NCBI GenBank assembly: GCA_024803745.1
Contig: JANJXV010000153.1
Span: 1,054,001 to 1,118,000, forward strand
Length of the DNA stretch: 64,000 nucleotides
Direction of reading: 5' to 3'
Source of the DNA: Megascapheus bottae
Lineage: Eukaryota > Chordata > Mammalia > Rodentia > Geomyidae
This document shows positions 1-9,420 of the stretch, piece by piece. The translations under genes and the position numbers were made by a program. Position 1 is the first letter of the stretch. Each line of letters opens with the position of its first letter. Under the pieces are notes generated by a model that was not told where the DNA came from, ran no database searches, and saw nothing but the letters and a program-made list of their open reading frames with translations.

Positions 1-205
1 TGGCCTTGAACTCAAAACCTGGAGCTTTTTCTTAGCTTTTCTTTGCTCAAGGTAGCACTCTAGCTCTTGACCCACAGCTCTACTTCAATCTTTGTTCTTG
101 CTCTAAACTGGGAGTATGAGTCTCATGCATTTTTCCCTTTGCTGGGTTGGTTTTAAACCACAATACTAAGATCAGGATCCTGAATATGCCTCGGATTACA
201 GGTAT
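1..205 (-). repeat. Degraded B1-ID dimer SINE
   Basis: The order 'tggccttgaactc', 'ctcaaggtagcactctagctc', 'gagtctcatgca', 'ggattacaggta' matches the reverse complement of the B1-ID dimer that recurs throughout the window. It is old, since several positions differ from younger copies. The same insertion is in the partner duplication, so it predates that duplication. Confidence 0.65.
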
Positions 206-1159
206 TATCTAATCAAAACAAATTCCTGATTTCTTTTTTAGACATAATTAGTTCTTTCAGGTGAGCCACCAGCCACTCATGCAAGAGCATTGCAGGATCC
301 CAGCATTCATCTTGTCTCCAGTCTTATTCCATCCATCTCAGAATGGTCATCTAAAACACCCTGCTGCATGCCTGAAGTTGCAAGGAACGTTCTCAACGCC
401 ATGAGAAGCCCCCTTAAGCTCTGCCTCAGACATGCCCAGCCCCCATCCCACTTCCACATGAGCATTTGATTAGGAGAAATTTCCTGAGTACATCATCATC
501 TTTTCCTCACCATTCAAATTTCATCTTTGGAGTCATTTCTCCCAGACAAAGAGGAACATGATCCATGGTTTGATAGCAGCTCCAGCTTCATAGTCCCAGC
601 CACCAACACCCCCCCCCATTACCCTGCAAGACACCTGAATTCAAGGACAATGTTTTCACTACCCCTGACTCTTATCAAATGTTTTAACTTATACAGTGCA
701 TTAAAATAATTTTACTAAATGGAATAAACACATGGCATCAAGCTTCACAATCTTTGCACCTGAACTTTTAGTGAATCACAGACACACCAGCATTTCTGTA
801 GCCAACAGAAATCTTAGCTTTGAGATTTCAGCATTCCTGGTATCCAAGTTTGGATGTGTTTACACTGCCCTTAATGGGGCACTTCAATCACACAATCCCA
901 CAACAATCACTGTCATTTGACATTCACTGGTAGGTGGTGCTAGGAAAAAGACTGATATGCCAACTCCATGCTGGCTTGACCTATGCCATCTTCAAACCTG
1001 AAGCAAGTGGGGCTCCTCTCTCCATGACATCTTTTGTGTACTATCCCAGGAGGACCTTTAACTTGAGACAAAATTATGAAGACTATCTCTACCAGCAAAG
1101 ATTCCAGTGAGATGTGCCTACATGGATAAAGCTAAAATCTCACTAAAGTGAGGTTGTTG
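206..1159. other. Unique part of duplication, no gene recognised
   Basis: Only short open frames (about 60 codons) occur, and they show no recognisable domain. A homopolymeric C run near 609 differs in length from the partner copy. I see no splice-site-flanked exon, RNA gene or mobile element here. Confidence 0.5.
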
Positions 1160-1368
1160 GCAGTGCTGGAGCCTGAACTCAGGGCCTGGGCACTAAGCAT
1201 TTGTACTCAAGACTAGCCCTTTACCACTTGAGCCCAAATTCCAATCCCAGCTGTTTTTATTTTTGGTAGTAAGAATCTATCAGACTTTCCTGTTCTAGGT
1301 GACTTGGAACTTCCATACTCAGATCTCAGCCTCCTGACCAGCCTGGATTAAAAGTGTGGATCAGCCAT
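1160..1368 (-). repeat. B1-ID dimer SINE at duplication edge
   Basis: The sequence runs from the ID half (gaactcagggcctgggcact, accacttgagccc) into the B1 half (cagatctcagcctcctga). The normal 3' B1 end (gtgagccacc...) is cut after gatcagccat, which is exactly where similarity to copy 2 ends. Copy 2 continues with gcgccac, closer to a normal SINE end, so copy 1 may carry the rearranged junction. Confidence 0.8.
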
Positions 1369-1376
1369 TAAGGGTT

Positions 1377-3022
1377 TTATCTTGTGTTGGTTCTGTGACA
1401 CAAGCTGAGTTTTCTTCCACAGACTAAAAAGTCTTTCCTATTTATTACATTGCTAAGGCTTCTCATATGTGTGAACTCTCTTACGCTTCCTGAAGGGTGA
1501 ATACTGCACGAAAGACTTTCAACTTTGGTTATATTCCTAAGGTTTCTAATATGTGTGAATTCTGTTATGCCTCCTGTAATGTGACTTCCATCTGAAGGTC
1601 TTACCACATTTGATGCACTCGTACAGTTTCTCTCCTGTGTGTGTTCTCTGATGCAATTTGAGGGAAGACTTCCATTTGAAAGACATTCCACATCGGTTAC
1701 CTTCATAAGGTTTTTCTCCTGTTTGAATTGTCTTATGCATGTTGAGGGTTGGCTTCTGTGTGAAGGACTTTTCACATATGTTACACTCATTAGGTGTTTC
1801 TCCTGAGTATATTCTCTGATGAACATGGAGTTTTACCTTCCATTTGAAAGACTTTCCGCATTCACTACATGCATAAGTTTTCTCTCCTGTGTGTGTTCTA
1901 TTATGCCCATCAAGATATGACTTCCACTTGAAGGTCTTTCCACATTTGTTGCACACATAAGGTTTCTCTCCTGTGTGTGTTCTTTGATGAAATTTGAGGG
2001 AAGATTTCTGTCTGAAAGACTTTACACATTGGTTACATTCATAAGGTTTCACTCCTGTGTGTATTCTCTGATGAACACGAAGTTTTCCCTTCCCTTGGAA
2101 AGACTTTCCACATTCATTACACTTATAAGATTTCTCTCCTGTGTGTGTTATTTGATGAACTCGAAGGTGTATCTTCTGGGTGAAAGACTTTTCTCATTTG
2201 TTACATTCATAAGGTTTCTCTTCTGTGTGTCTTCTCTGGTGCAAAGTGAGGTATGATTTCAGTCTAAAAGTCTTCCCACATTTATCCCATTCATAAGATT
2301 TCTCTTCTGTGTGAGATCTCTGATGTGTGTTGATTGCTGAATTCTGGGCAGAAATTTTATTACGTTCCTCATATTCATAAGGTTTGTCTTCTCTTGGAGA
2401 TCGAGGTTGGAGCGTCAGGTCTGACTTCTCAGAAATTAATTTTCACACTTGACGTACGCATCACATATCTCAGGATATTTGCTCTGAGGTATTGTAAGGC
2501 GTATTTCATTACTGAAAGATTTCTCACATTCACTACATGTATGAGGAGTCTCTCCTGTGTACATTTTCGGATGTGTAGTGATGGTCGGTGTTAAGTACAA
2601 TATTTTTCATCACACAGTACATTTAGCAGTTTTCCTCCCTCCCTGAAGAATTTCTTGGGCAGGGAGAACAGAATTATGATACTGTAGATTTTTTGGACTG
2701 TCACAATCATGAATAAAATGCTCTGAATATCCGATGGATTTTTTAAGAACAGGAGACATACGAGATCTATATGCAGCATGCATCTCATCAGGCTTAGGAG
2801 ACAGAAGCATGTTCTGACACTTTATAAACTCCTCAGTCCTCATCCCTAAGTTGTTACCGTTATTACTAATTAGCTCTGGATTATGTGTAGAGCTCAAATT
2901 TAAAGTTGTTGCAAATCTCACGTTTTCCTCCACTTCGATACTGCTTGCAACTGCTACTTCACAAAGACATTCATGTGGACTTTCCTGGCATGTCTTGAAC
3001 ACATTTTCCATTACCTGGACAT
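1377..3022 (-). pseudogene. C2H2 zinc-finger exon of KRAB-ZNF, degraded
   Basis: This is the terminal exon of a KRAB zinc-finger gene. A splice acceptor (tttag) lies just beyond 3022. The reading frame continues the KRAB-B exon through a shared Asp codon, then runs through a spacer beginning VQVMENVFKTCQES to a stop at 2610. Degenerate fingers follow in other frames. From about 2190 down to 1546 a frame is open and encodes C2H2 fingers joined by HTGEKP-type linkers. At 2194-2196 the second zinc-binding Cys of a finger has become TGA. Of the last six fingers, the third ends HVHQRIY (second His lost), the fourth ends MHKTIQ (second His lost) and the fifth has YEGNRC (first Cys lost). The frame stops in a linker at 1546, while finger remnants with further stops continue to about 1440. 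KRAB-ZNF proteins normally bind specific DNA and recruit TRIM28. This copy can hardly make the full protein, though a KRAB-plus-spacer product remains possible. Confidence 0.88.
1546..2190 (-). pseudogene. Residual open finger block (about eight C2H2 units)
   Basis: This is the longest uninterrupted finger frame in the locus. The fingers follow C-x2-C-x12-H-x3-H spacing with the conserved Phe and Leu core positions. The first two complete units of the lower part (motifs CNQCVKSF and CNKCGKTF) and the last (CIKCGKTF) keep all four ligands. Three middle units each lack one ligand. Several units share an unusual FKWK or FRWK motif after the second Cys, so they probably arose from one another by internal duplication. 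No in-frame ATG precedes the block, so it is not a stand-alone gene. Confidence 0.8.
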
Positions 3023-3435
3023 CTAAAATGAGTCATAGAAAAAAAGACACAAACATACATGAGATACAAATATTCCTTACTGTAAAGATAATGACTTTAC
3101 TTTCCCATCCTAAGTGTTAGATATTTTAAAATATAAAAGTGGAAATTGATTTGTGAGAAAAATATGCTTTTCTCCCTAACCTATTAAGAAAATGATATTT
3201 TACAATGACCAATAATGTTTTTCTGTGTTTTAGTTCTCTTTTTATATCACAGGAAATATTTATTGAAATTACCCATCTATGTATTGCTACAGTTTTAAGC
3301 TGAGTACTATCTACAGCATACCTGCAGCTGTTTTTTTTTTAAATACTGTTTTGTTTATACATTGAGGAATAGCTGCCTTTCTTTTATTTTTGAGAAATAC
3401 TCTAAATATTGTGCTGTTTTGCATCTTTTTAAAAC

Positions 3436-3454
<19 letters not shown>

Positions 3455-3467
<13 letters not shown>

Positions 3468-3600
3468 GTAGTTCATAGGCCTCGGCCCTGTCCCTGAACA
3501 CTTCAGCAGAAGACTATAACCCCTATCCTTGAGCTACAGCCCCACTTCATGTTTTCTAGAGTTAACTACTGATAAGAGTCTCACGTCCTGAGTACCAGAT
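3455..3600 (-). repeat. Partial B1-ID SINE
   Basis: A poly-T start is followed by the ID-half motifs (ggcctcggccctgtccctga, gagctacagccccacttc) and a short B1 part (gagtctcacg). It is 5' truncated and diverged. Confidence 0.65.
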
Positions 3601-3952
3601 AGGATTACCTTACCCAGTTTCAATGCTGTTTGCTTATTAACCATTAAGTGAGGAACACGAATTTTTTCTAGATTCAGCGGCCACAAGTTTGGTTTATATG
3701 TCTGTTTGCCTTTGATCCAAGCAAGAACGATTCTTGATAGTAAGGTCTTACACCTATATCCCTTCAGTTACAACTTCTCACTAAAGTCTCAATTTAGGTA
3801 TTTGTGGGAATTTTGAAATTTATTTCTTTCCATTTGAAGTCTTATAAAAATTCCTTTTCTAACACTCCTGTCCCTCAGAACCATGGAAGACCAGAAAATC
3901 CCCAGCTCATTGTCTAGTTAATTTTCTTATGTTGATTGAAACTTTGTTGTTT

Positions 3953-4135
3953 TTTTTCCCTTCCATTCCTGGGTTTGAACTTAGGACCTAACCACTGTCC
4001 TTGGGTTTTCTCAAGACTAGAACCCTACCAATGAATTCATTACTTCTGGCTTTTTCTATGTATGTTGTAATAAGGAATAAAACCTGTGTCTTTGTGCATG
4101 CTAGGCAAGCACTCTACCACTAGGCTCAATTTCTG
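3953..4135 (-). repeat. ID-ID dimer SINE
   Basis: The right half has 'ggttttctcaagactagaac', then a short linker (tttttctatgtatg), then the left half ending in 'catgctaggcaagcactcta'. This is the reverse complement of the dimeric ID element seen many times in the window. Confidence 0.75.
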
Positions 4136-4269
4136 GTGGAAACGTCTGGTTTTGAATACCAGTCTCTTCCTACCAGCATAAAGATATTATCCTTATCAGA
4201 GAATAATGCCGTGACATATTCCTTGTTTGCTCAATCATTTATAGTCTTAGTTTTAAAGAAATGAAAGAA

Positions 4270-4299
4270 TGATATTTCTTTCTTTCTTTCTTTCTTTCT

Positions 4300-4353
<54 letters not shown>

Positions 4354-4380
4354 TTTCCTTCCTTCCCTCTTTCTTCCCTC

Positions 4381-4415
<35 letters not shown>

Positions 4416-4445
4416 ATTTCTTTCTTTCTTTCTTTCTTTCTTTTT
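4270..4445. repeat. CTTT tetranucleotide microsatellite
   Basis: About 175 bases of nearly pure CTTT repeats are interrupted by CCTT/CCCT variants and one ATTT unit. The Lys/Glu-rich and Phe/Leu/Ser-rich open frames across it are artefacts of the repeat. It sits directly at the poly-T end of the following SINE, so it probably grew from that SINE's tail. Confidence 0.97.
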
Positions 4446-4680
4446 TGTTTTGCAGTCATGGGACTTGAATTCTAGACCTGGCTGTTCTTCCTGAGCTCTT
4501 CAGCTCAAGGCTACTGCCCTATGTCTTTAGACTCAACCCCACTTCTCATTTTCTATTGGTTCATTGGAGAGAAGAGTCTAAGGTGTTTTTGTGATAGGTC
4601 AGTCTTTGAACCTTGATCCTCAGATCTCAGCCTCCTAAGTAGCTACGATTACAGGCATGAGCCACGGGCTCATGGCTTTC
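4446..4680 (-). repeat. B1-ID dimer SINE
   Basis: It reads ttgaattctagacctggctg, then cagctcaaggctactgccct, then tcagatctcagcctcctaag, then gattacaggcatgagccac. All dimer parts are present, and the expanded CTTT tail adjoins at its poly-T end. Confidence 0.85.
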
Positions 4681-4774
4681 TCATTTTATTTTGTTTCACA
4701 GTGATTTCTACAGAGAAATCTAACTTTAACTCTACTGCCACATAGAATTCATCATATCACCCTATGATTCTTGG

Positions 4775-4945
4775 TGCTGGGGGTTTGGGCTAGCATGCAC
4801 AAAGACCTGGTTCAGTTCCTTGGTACTACATACAAAGAAAAAGCCAGAAGTGGTGCTATGACTCCAGTAGTAGAGAGCTAGCCTTGAGAAAACCCAAGGA
4901 CCATGCTCAGGCCCTGAGACCAAGCATAGGATTGGGAAAAGAAAA
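4775..4945 (+). repeat. ID-ID dimer SINE
   Basis: It has a left half with ggttcagttccttggtact (a diverged pol III B-box region), a linker agaaaaagccagaagtgg, a right half ctagccttgagaaaacccaa, and an A-rich end near 4945. Confidence 0.75.
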
Positions 4946-5089
4946 TGATTCTTGTTTCATTCACAAAGAATTCCATAGGTTCCACACAGGATTTAGGGTA
5001 ACTAAGAATATTATTGCTCAGTACATCACAACATGAACTTACCAATGGGGCTCAGGCTCCAACATCAATATGAAGATGCATTCACTCAC

Positions 5090-5179
5090 CTGTGATATTC
5101 TTGTCAGAGGAATTTCCTATCCAGAGTTCTGCACAGTGCTCTAGCCTATCAATTAATACAGGTTTGGGAACACAGGGCC
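5090..5179 (-). CDS. KRAB-B box exon
   Basis: This 90-base exon is bounded by an acceptor AG (5181-5180, context ttacag) and a GTGAGT donor (5089-5084). It translates to about 30 residues, PCVPKPVLIDRLEHCAELWI and then GNSSDKNIT. This matches the KRAB b-box pattern (KP..I..LE.....W). Its phase joins the KRAB-A exon through a Gly codon and the finger exon through an Asp codon. The b-box supports repression by the A-box. I see no damage in this exon. Confidence 0.88.
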
Positions 5180-5354
5180 CTGTAAATTAGAAAAAGTAGA
5201 GAATTATTGCTTATGCTATGTCATCATTGCTTTAAGTTCGCAGACATCCTACTCACAAGTTATCTAATAATTCTTTTCTCTCATTTCTCACTGGCTCCAT
5301 GGTTGACTTTTCTCCAGCTCTGGATTCATTTTGTATGGCATAAACTTAGCTGTC

Positions 5355-5600
5355 TTGCTCAAGGCTAGAAAAATACCAGTTTGAGTCCCAGCTCCACTTA
5401 CATGCATAGGTCTTCATGCATGCTAGGCAAGCACTCAACCACAAAGTCAAACTCTTGACACTCCACTAACATTTTTGAGGGGTTACTTGGAGTTATAGAG
5501 TTTCATGGCAATTTTTATGCCATTGCTGGCTTCAAATTAGAATACTTAGATTTCTTCCTCCTGAATATTTTAAGATTACAGGCATGAAACATTGCACCTA
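5355..5600 (-). repeat. Degraded SINE remnants (ID then B1)
   Basis: An ID fragment ('catgctaggcaagcactcaa') is followed by a diverged B1 fragment (gattacaggcatgaaacat) and lies inside the KRAB-A/KRAB-B intron. Both are old. Confidence 0.55.
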
Positions 5601-5925
5601 GTGCCAGGTTTCCATTATAAACTCACTGTTTAGTGATTTGTAGATCCTATTTCCAATAATGATATATATTCTATTCTGGATGGTTTATCCACTTACAATT
5701 ACTGTGTAATTTTGGAATGTCGTCTCCATTAGAGGAAACATAATTTAGAACTGTTGTCAAAGTATCCTGAAGGTATCCTGAAGAATGAGTACAAAATTAC
5801 TTTAGGTTTTCTTTAGAAAGTAATGATACTTCTCAGGGCCTGGAATCTTTCATTTAAATAGTATTGAAAGTTTGATAAACATTCACGTATCTGCAAAATA
5901 ACAAGGCACTTGGCCTTGCAAGTCA

Positions 5926-6096
<171 letters not shown>

Positions 6097-6194
6097 TTAG
6101 CACTGAGTTATAAACACACCATGTCTGGAATTTTATTCTTTTTTTGTTGGAATTGTATTCCTTCACTTAAATCTTTAGAGTTACATGAAATATT

Positions 6195-6395
6195 GACCTG
6201 AAAAGCTTAGGGATGGTGCCTAGGCCCAGACTTCAAGTCCCAAGACCCACAAAAAAATAAAAAGGCAAGCCACGTGTTGGTGGCTCACGCCTGTCATCCT
6301 AGCTACTCAGGAGACTGAGATCTGAGGACCATGGTTTCAAAGCCAGCCTGGCACAAAATTCCATGAGACTCCTTTCCAATTACCCACCATAAAAT
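6195..6395 (+). repeat. ID monomer plus B1-type SINE
   Basis: An ID-derived half (cttagggatggtgcctaggc, ending in an A-rich run near 6262) is followed by a B1-derived half (ggtggctcacgcctgtcatc, gctactcaggagactgagat). The second element stops before its ID partner. Confidence 0.75.
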
Positions 6396-6399
6396 GTTT

Positions 6400-6645
6400 A
6401 ATGGCTTGTGGCATATCATGGTAGAGCAATTGTGGTATCGACAGAAATAAGTCGGGGGAGTAGATTTAGGTTATAAATGGAATTATTCCATTGAAAAGGA
6501 ACTACATTATATGATGACATATGCTGATACTGAGAGAATATTGCAAAATCTTAGGGTATCAAGTAATAATATTGTGAAGTACACCCAGAATGTTAATGTT
6601 CTATGTCTGGCATAATAATCACTTGGGGAAGAAACTATTTTTTCT
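6400..6645. other. AT-rich spacer, no gene seen
   Basis: This is AT-rich sequence between SINEs with no recognisable coding, RNA or repeat signature. Confidence 0.4.
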
Positions 6646-6890
6646 TTTTTTTTTGGCTGGGGGATTTGTAAGGCTTGAACTCTGGGCCTGGGCACTGTTG
6701 CTGAGCTCTTCAACTCAAGGCTACCACCCTACCTATAAAGCCACAGTGCCATTTCCCATATTCTAGTGGTTAACTGTCGATGAGAGTCTCATAGACTTTC
6801 TAATGCCCAGGCTGGCTTTGAACCAAATCTTTAGATATCAGCCTGATATCTGAGTAGCTAGGATTACAGGTAGAATTCACTGCACCTGGC
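6646..6890 (-). repeat. B1-ID dimer SINE
   Basis: A poly-T start at 6646 is followed by gcttgaactctgggcctggg, cttcaactcaaggctaccac, and gctaggattacagg near 6860. It is complete but moderately diverged. Confidence 0.8.
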
Positions 6891-6989
6891 AAGAAATTTA
6901 TTTCTTGCTGTTTTATACTACAAATTTACTGTATGTTTCACTTTTTCAAAAAGACTGAGGATGACCTTTGTTCTGTATATAATGGGAAG

Positions 6990-7112
6990 AGGGGTAGGGA
7001 GCTGTGAGCAGAACAACTGAGGGGCAATACTCAGGGTAGGACAATAGCCTTAAACTAAAGAGCTCACGGCCCAAGGTCCAAGCCCCATGACTTTCCCCAC
7101 TACCCCACAAAA
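6990..7112 (+). repeat. ID-derived monomer SINE
   Basis: It has agccttaaactaaagagctc and caaggtccaagccccatgac, then an A-rich tail around 7110. This is the right half of the dimer standing alone. Confidence 0.6.
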
Positions 7113-7290
7113 AAAAGGGAAAAAAATTGGAAATTGGAGAGGATTTTCTAAAAAGAATATATAGAAATTGTAGTTCAAAATGTAGAAAGAAGTTCAATAT
7201 TAACAGTCATGAGAAAAATTAAAATTACAATGAAATCATTACTTTAAGTATATTAATATAAATATAGTTTTAAACAAAAAGATCCACATA

Positions 7291-7321
7291 CACACACACA
7301 AACACACACACACACACACGC
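7291..7321. repeat. CA dinucleotide microsatellite
   Basis: A short, imperfect CA run lies in AT-rich DNA, with one AAC interruption. Confidence 0.9.
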
Positions 7322-7329
7322 ATACAAAA

Positions 7330-7980
7330 AAACAACTTTCAACGTCTAACTATTACTGGGAAGGTAGTGAGAAGAAGTAGAACTTTGGAATAGTTCTGCA
7401 AGGAATATAAAACAATCAAAAATTGCGTGGAGAGTGCTAAAAAAAGTACTAAATATAGAATTACATAGAAATATGGTCCAACACTTCTATTTCTAGATTT
7501 GTACCTAATGGAAGAGAAAGCAGAGACTAGAACAAATATGTGGAGAATCCATTCACAACTATTAATAATAATCCAAAGATAGAAATATGCAAAACAATGC
7601 ATTGAAAAGGAAGAACATTTTACTATATTTTACAGATGAATCTTGATTACAGTAAACTAAAAATACAGCAGTCATAAAGGAAGAGCTAGGGTATGTTTTC
7701 CCTTCCAGAGCTTCCAAGGATCAACAAACCCTTGGAGCCAAAAAGCACGATGGTTCCAGAGAATGGAGTAGAGAGGAACAGGAGCTGAATGTTTAATGAT
7801 TATACATGGAAGATGAAAATTGCTCTAGATGGGTAGAATGAAGAGAGAACTGTACCCTAAACAATGGTTATGTAGCCACACAGGATGGGACACACCTATA
7901 CTCTCTGATCTTGGGAAACTCAAGAAGGATTTCTAGCCATCCTGGATGCATGGAAAGATCTATCATAAAAACTAATGTGG
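7330..7980. other. Intergenic/intronic DNA, no gene seen
   Basis: This is AT-rich and lacks conserved motifs. Open frames are short and have no recognisable domain. Confidence 0.4.
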
Positions 7981-8140
7981 AGGGGCTGGGAGTTTGGCAT
8001 AGTTGTAGAGTGCTTGTATGAAGACGAAGGTTCAATTCCGCAGTACCACATACACAGAAAAAACCAGAAGTAGTGCTGTGGCTCAAGAAGAAGATCACTA
8101 GGCTTGAGGAAAGCTGAAGGACAGTGCTCAGACCGAGTTT
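7981..8140 (+). repeat. ID-ID dimer SINE
   Basis: It has ggggctgggagtttggcata, gaaggttcaattccgcagta (pol III B-box like), agaagtagtgctgtggctca, and an A-rich end near 8150. Confidence 0.8.
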
Positions 8141-8154
8141 TAAAAAAAACCCAG

Positions 8155-8395
8155 AAAGCTGAGCATGATGGGGTGGTGGCTCACTTCTATAATCCTAGAT
8201 ACTCAGGAGGCTGAGATCTGAGGATCAAGGTTTAAAGCCATCCTGGCACAAAAAGACCTGAGACACTTATCTCCAATTTACCTTTAGAAAATGGGAATTG
8301 GGGCTTGGCTCCAGGGTAAGGTGGTAGCCTGGAGCTGAAGAGCTCAGGGATAGTGCCCAGGCTGAGTTCAAGATCTATGACCCACCAAAAAAAAC
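8155..8395 (+). repeat. B1-ID dimer SINE
   Basis: It has a B1 half (gtggctcacttctataatcc, actcaggaggctgagatctg), an ID half (agagctcagggatagtgccc), and a poly(A)-like tail at 8384-8400. Confidence 0.85.
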
Positions 8396-8399
8396 CCAA

Positions 8400-8841
8400 A
8401 AAACAAAAAATAAGATTGAAAAAATTGGATTCTGTGAATTTTATCAGGCATATAAATCTTTTTTTACGGTTGAAATAACAAATTGTTTGGAAAAAAGTTT
8501 TTACCTAGAAATGTACACTACAAATGGAATTAACAACAAACACAAAATATGCAAAAGATACAAATTATCACAATATGGGTATCCTGCTTCTGTATCTTTC
8601 ACTGACTCTTGTTCAAATGAGTCACATATTCTGAATCATTAATCCCAGTCGATAAATGCCACAAGTGTTAGCTTGTACTGTACTTCTTGGGAAATCAAAA
8701 GCAAATACTAAGCAAATGTGTGTTAGATTTTGTCAACAGTGATATTTCAAATATAAATCCCTACTCATTGCATTATTTAATATCAATGCCGGAATCTAAC
8801 TTACACTGGCAGAATCTTCAATCTTTTGAGAATCTTCAAAA
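8400..8841. other. Left flank of the L1 array, no gene seen
   Basis: This AT-rich sequence resembles neither L1 nor X. It abuts L1 ORF2 at 8842 with no poly(A) or poly(T) tract, so the junction is a break in an element, not an insertion end. Confidence 0.6.
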
Positions 8842-9189
8842 GGGTGTGTAAATATTTAGGATCGTTATGTCTTCCTGGAGGAAAGATCCCTTTAGTAGTA
8901 TGTAGTAACCTTCTTTGTCTTTTCTTACTAATTTTAGTTTGAAGTCTATTGTATCTGATATGAGGATGGCAACTCCAGCCTGTTTATGGGGGCAGTTAGC
9001 TTGATAGAGTTTATTCCAACCTCTCACTTTCAAAAGATGATTGTTTTGGGGTAAGATGTGTCTCTTGAAGACAGCAGAACGATGGCTCTTGAATTTCATC
9101 CAACTAGACAGCCTATGCCATTTAATTGGAGAGTTAAGTCCATTGATATTGAGAGTTAGGATTGAGAGATATTTATTAGTTACCACCAT
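8842..9189 (-). pseudogene. L1 ORF2 5' fragment (copy A), endonuclease
   Basis: The fragment starts at ATG 9189-9187 (MVVTNKYLSILTLNINGLNS). LNINGLNS carries the conserved active-site Asn of the APE-like endonuclease. A short deletion near 9090 relative to copy B changes the frame. The fragment ends at the array edge within TILNIYTP, so it lacks the rest of the nuclease and all of the reverse transcriptase. Confidence 0.9.
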
Positions 9190-9420
9190 TTTAAAAAGCT
9201 TTTAGTAGGGCCTGTGTCTTGACAGTTCTTGTGGTCCTTAGACGGTATGCAGTTTAGGTGCCATTTCTTTCCATATATTGCATTTATTTTGGTTTTGTAT
9301 GTATAGAGCATCTTTGAGAATTCTCTGTAATGTTGGTTTTGTTTCGACATATTGTTGCAGCTTTTCCCTGGAATGGAATGTTTTTATTGTTCCCTCAGTT
9401 ATGAATGAGAGCTTAGCTGG

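Larger units (their letters stand above)
1..1368. repeat. Direct duplication, copy 1 (partner at 61514-62880)
   Basis: This segment reappears almost base for base at 61514-62880 in the same orientation, with about one net base of length difference and scattered substitutions (roughly 2-3% by eye). It begins at or before the window edge, so its left limit is unknown. Similarity stops after the shared gtggatcagccat; here the zinc-finger 3' region follows. It contains a degraded B1-ID SINE at each end and about 950 bases of sequence with no recognisable gene. I read it as a segmental duplication rather than a transposon, because it has no terminal repeats and no poly(A). Confidence 0.93.
3023..5089 (-). 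other. Intron between KRAB-B and finger exons
   Basis: The intron has a GT donor at 5089-5088 (context ACAG|GTGAGTG, a strong consensus) and an AG acceptor at 3024-3023 after a T-rich tract. It is filled with SINEs and a long CTTT microsatellite, listed separately. Phase 1 at both ends restores a GAT (Asp) codon. Confidence 0.8.

Noticed and set aside
1377..1826. 149-codon frame overlapping the zinc-finger exon
   Set aside because: It is an out-of-frame reading of finger DNA (repeated [12 protein letters not shown] linker shadows) and has no C2H2 pattern.
4253..4475. Lys/Glu-rich and Phe/Leu/Ser-rich frames
   Set aside because: They are translations of the CTTT microsatellite.
7985..8060. 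tRNA-like sequences (box B-like gttcaattcc) in several places
   Set aside because: They are the tRNA-derived left halves of ID-ID SINEs, with linker, second half and A-rich tails; there is no cloverleaf of a functional tRNA.
9040..9075. Apparent loss of the catalytic Glu of the L1 endonuclease in A and B (FKRHIL against FERHIL in C-E)
   Set aside because: That reading is in a shifted frame. Translated from the ORF2 ATG, the same bases encode ETHL in B and in C-E. The difference there is an upstream TGA and Gln/Arg, not the Glu.
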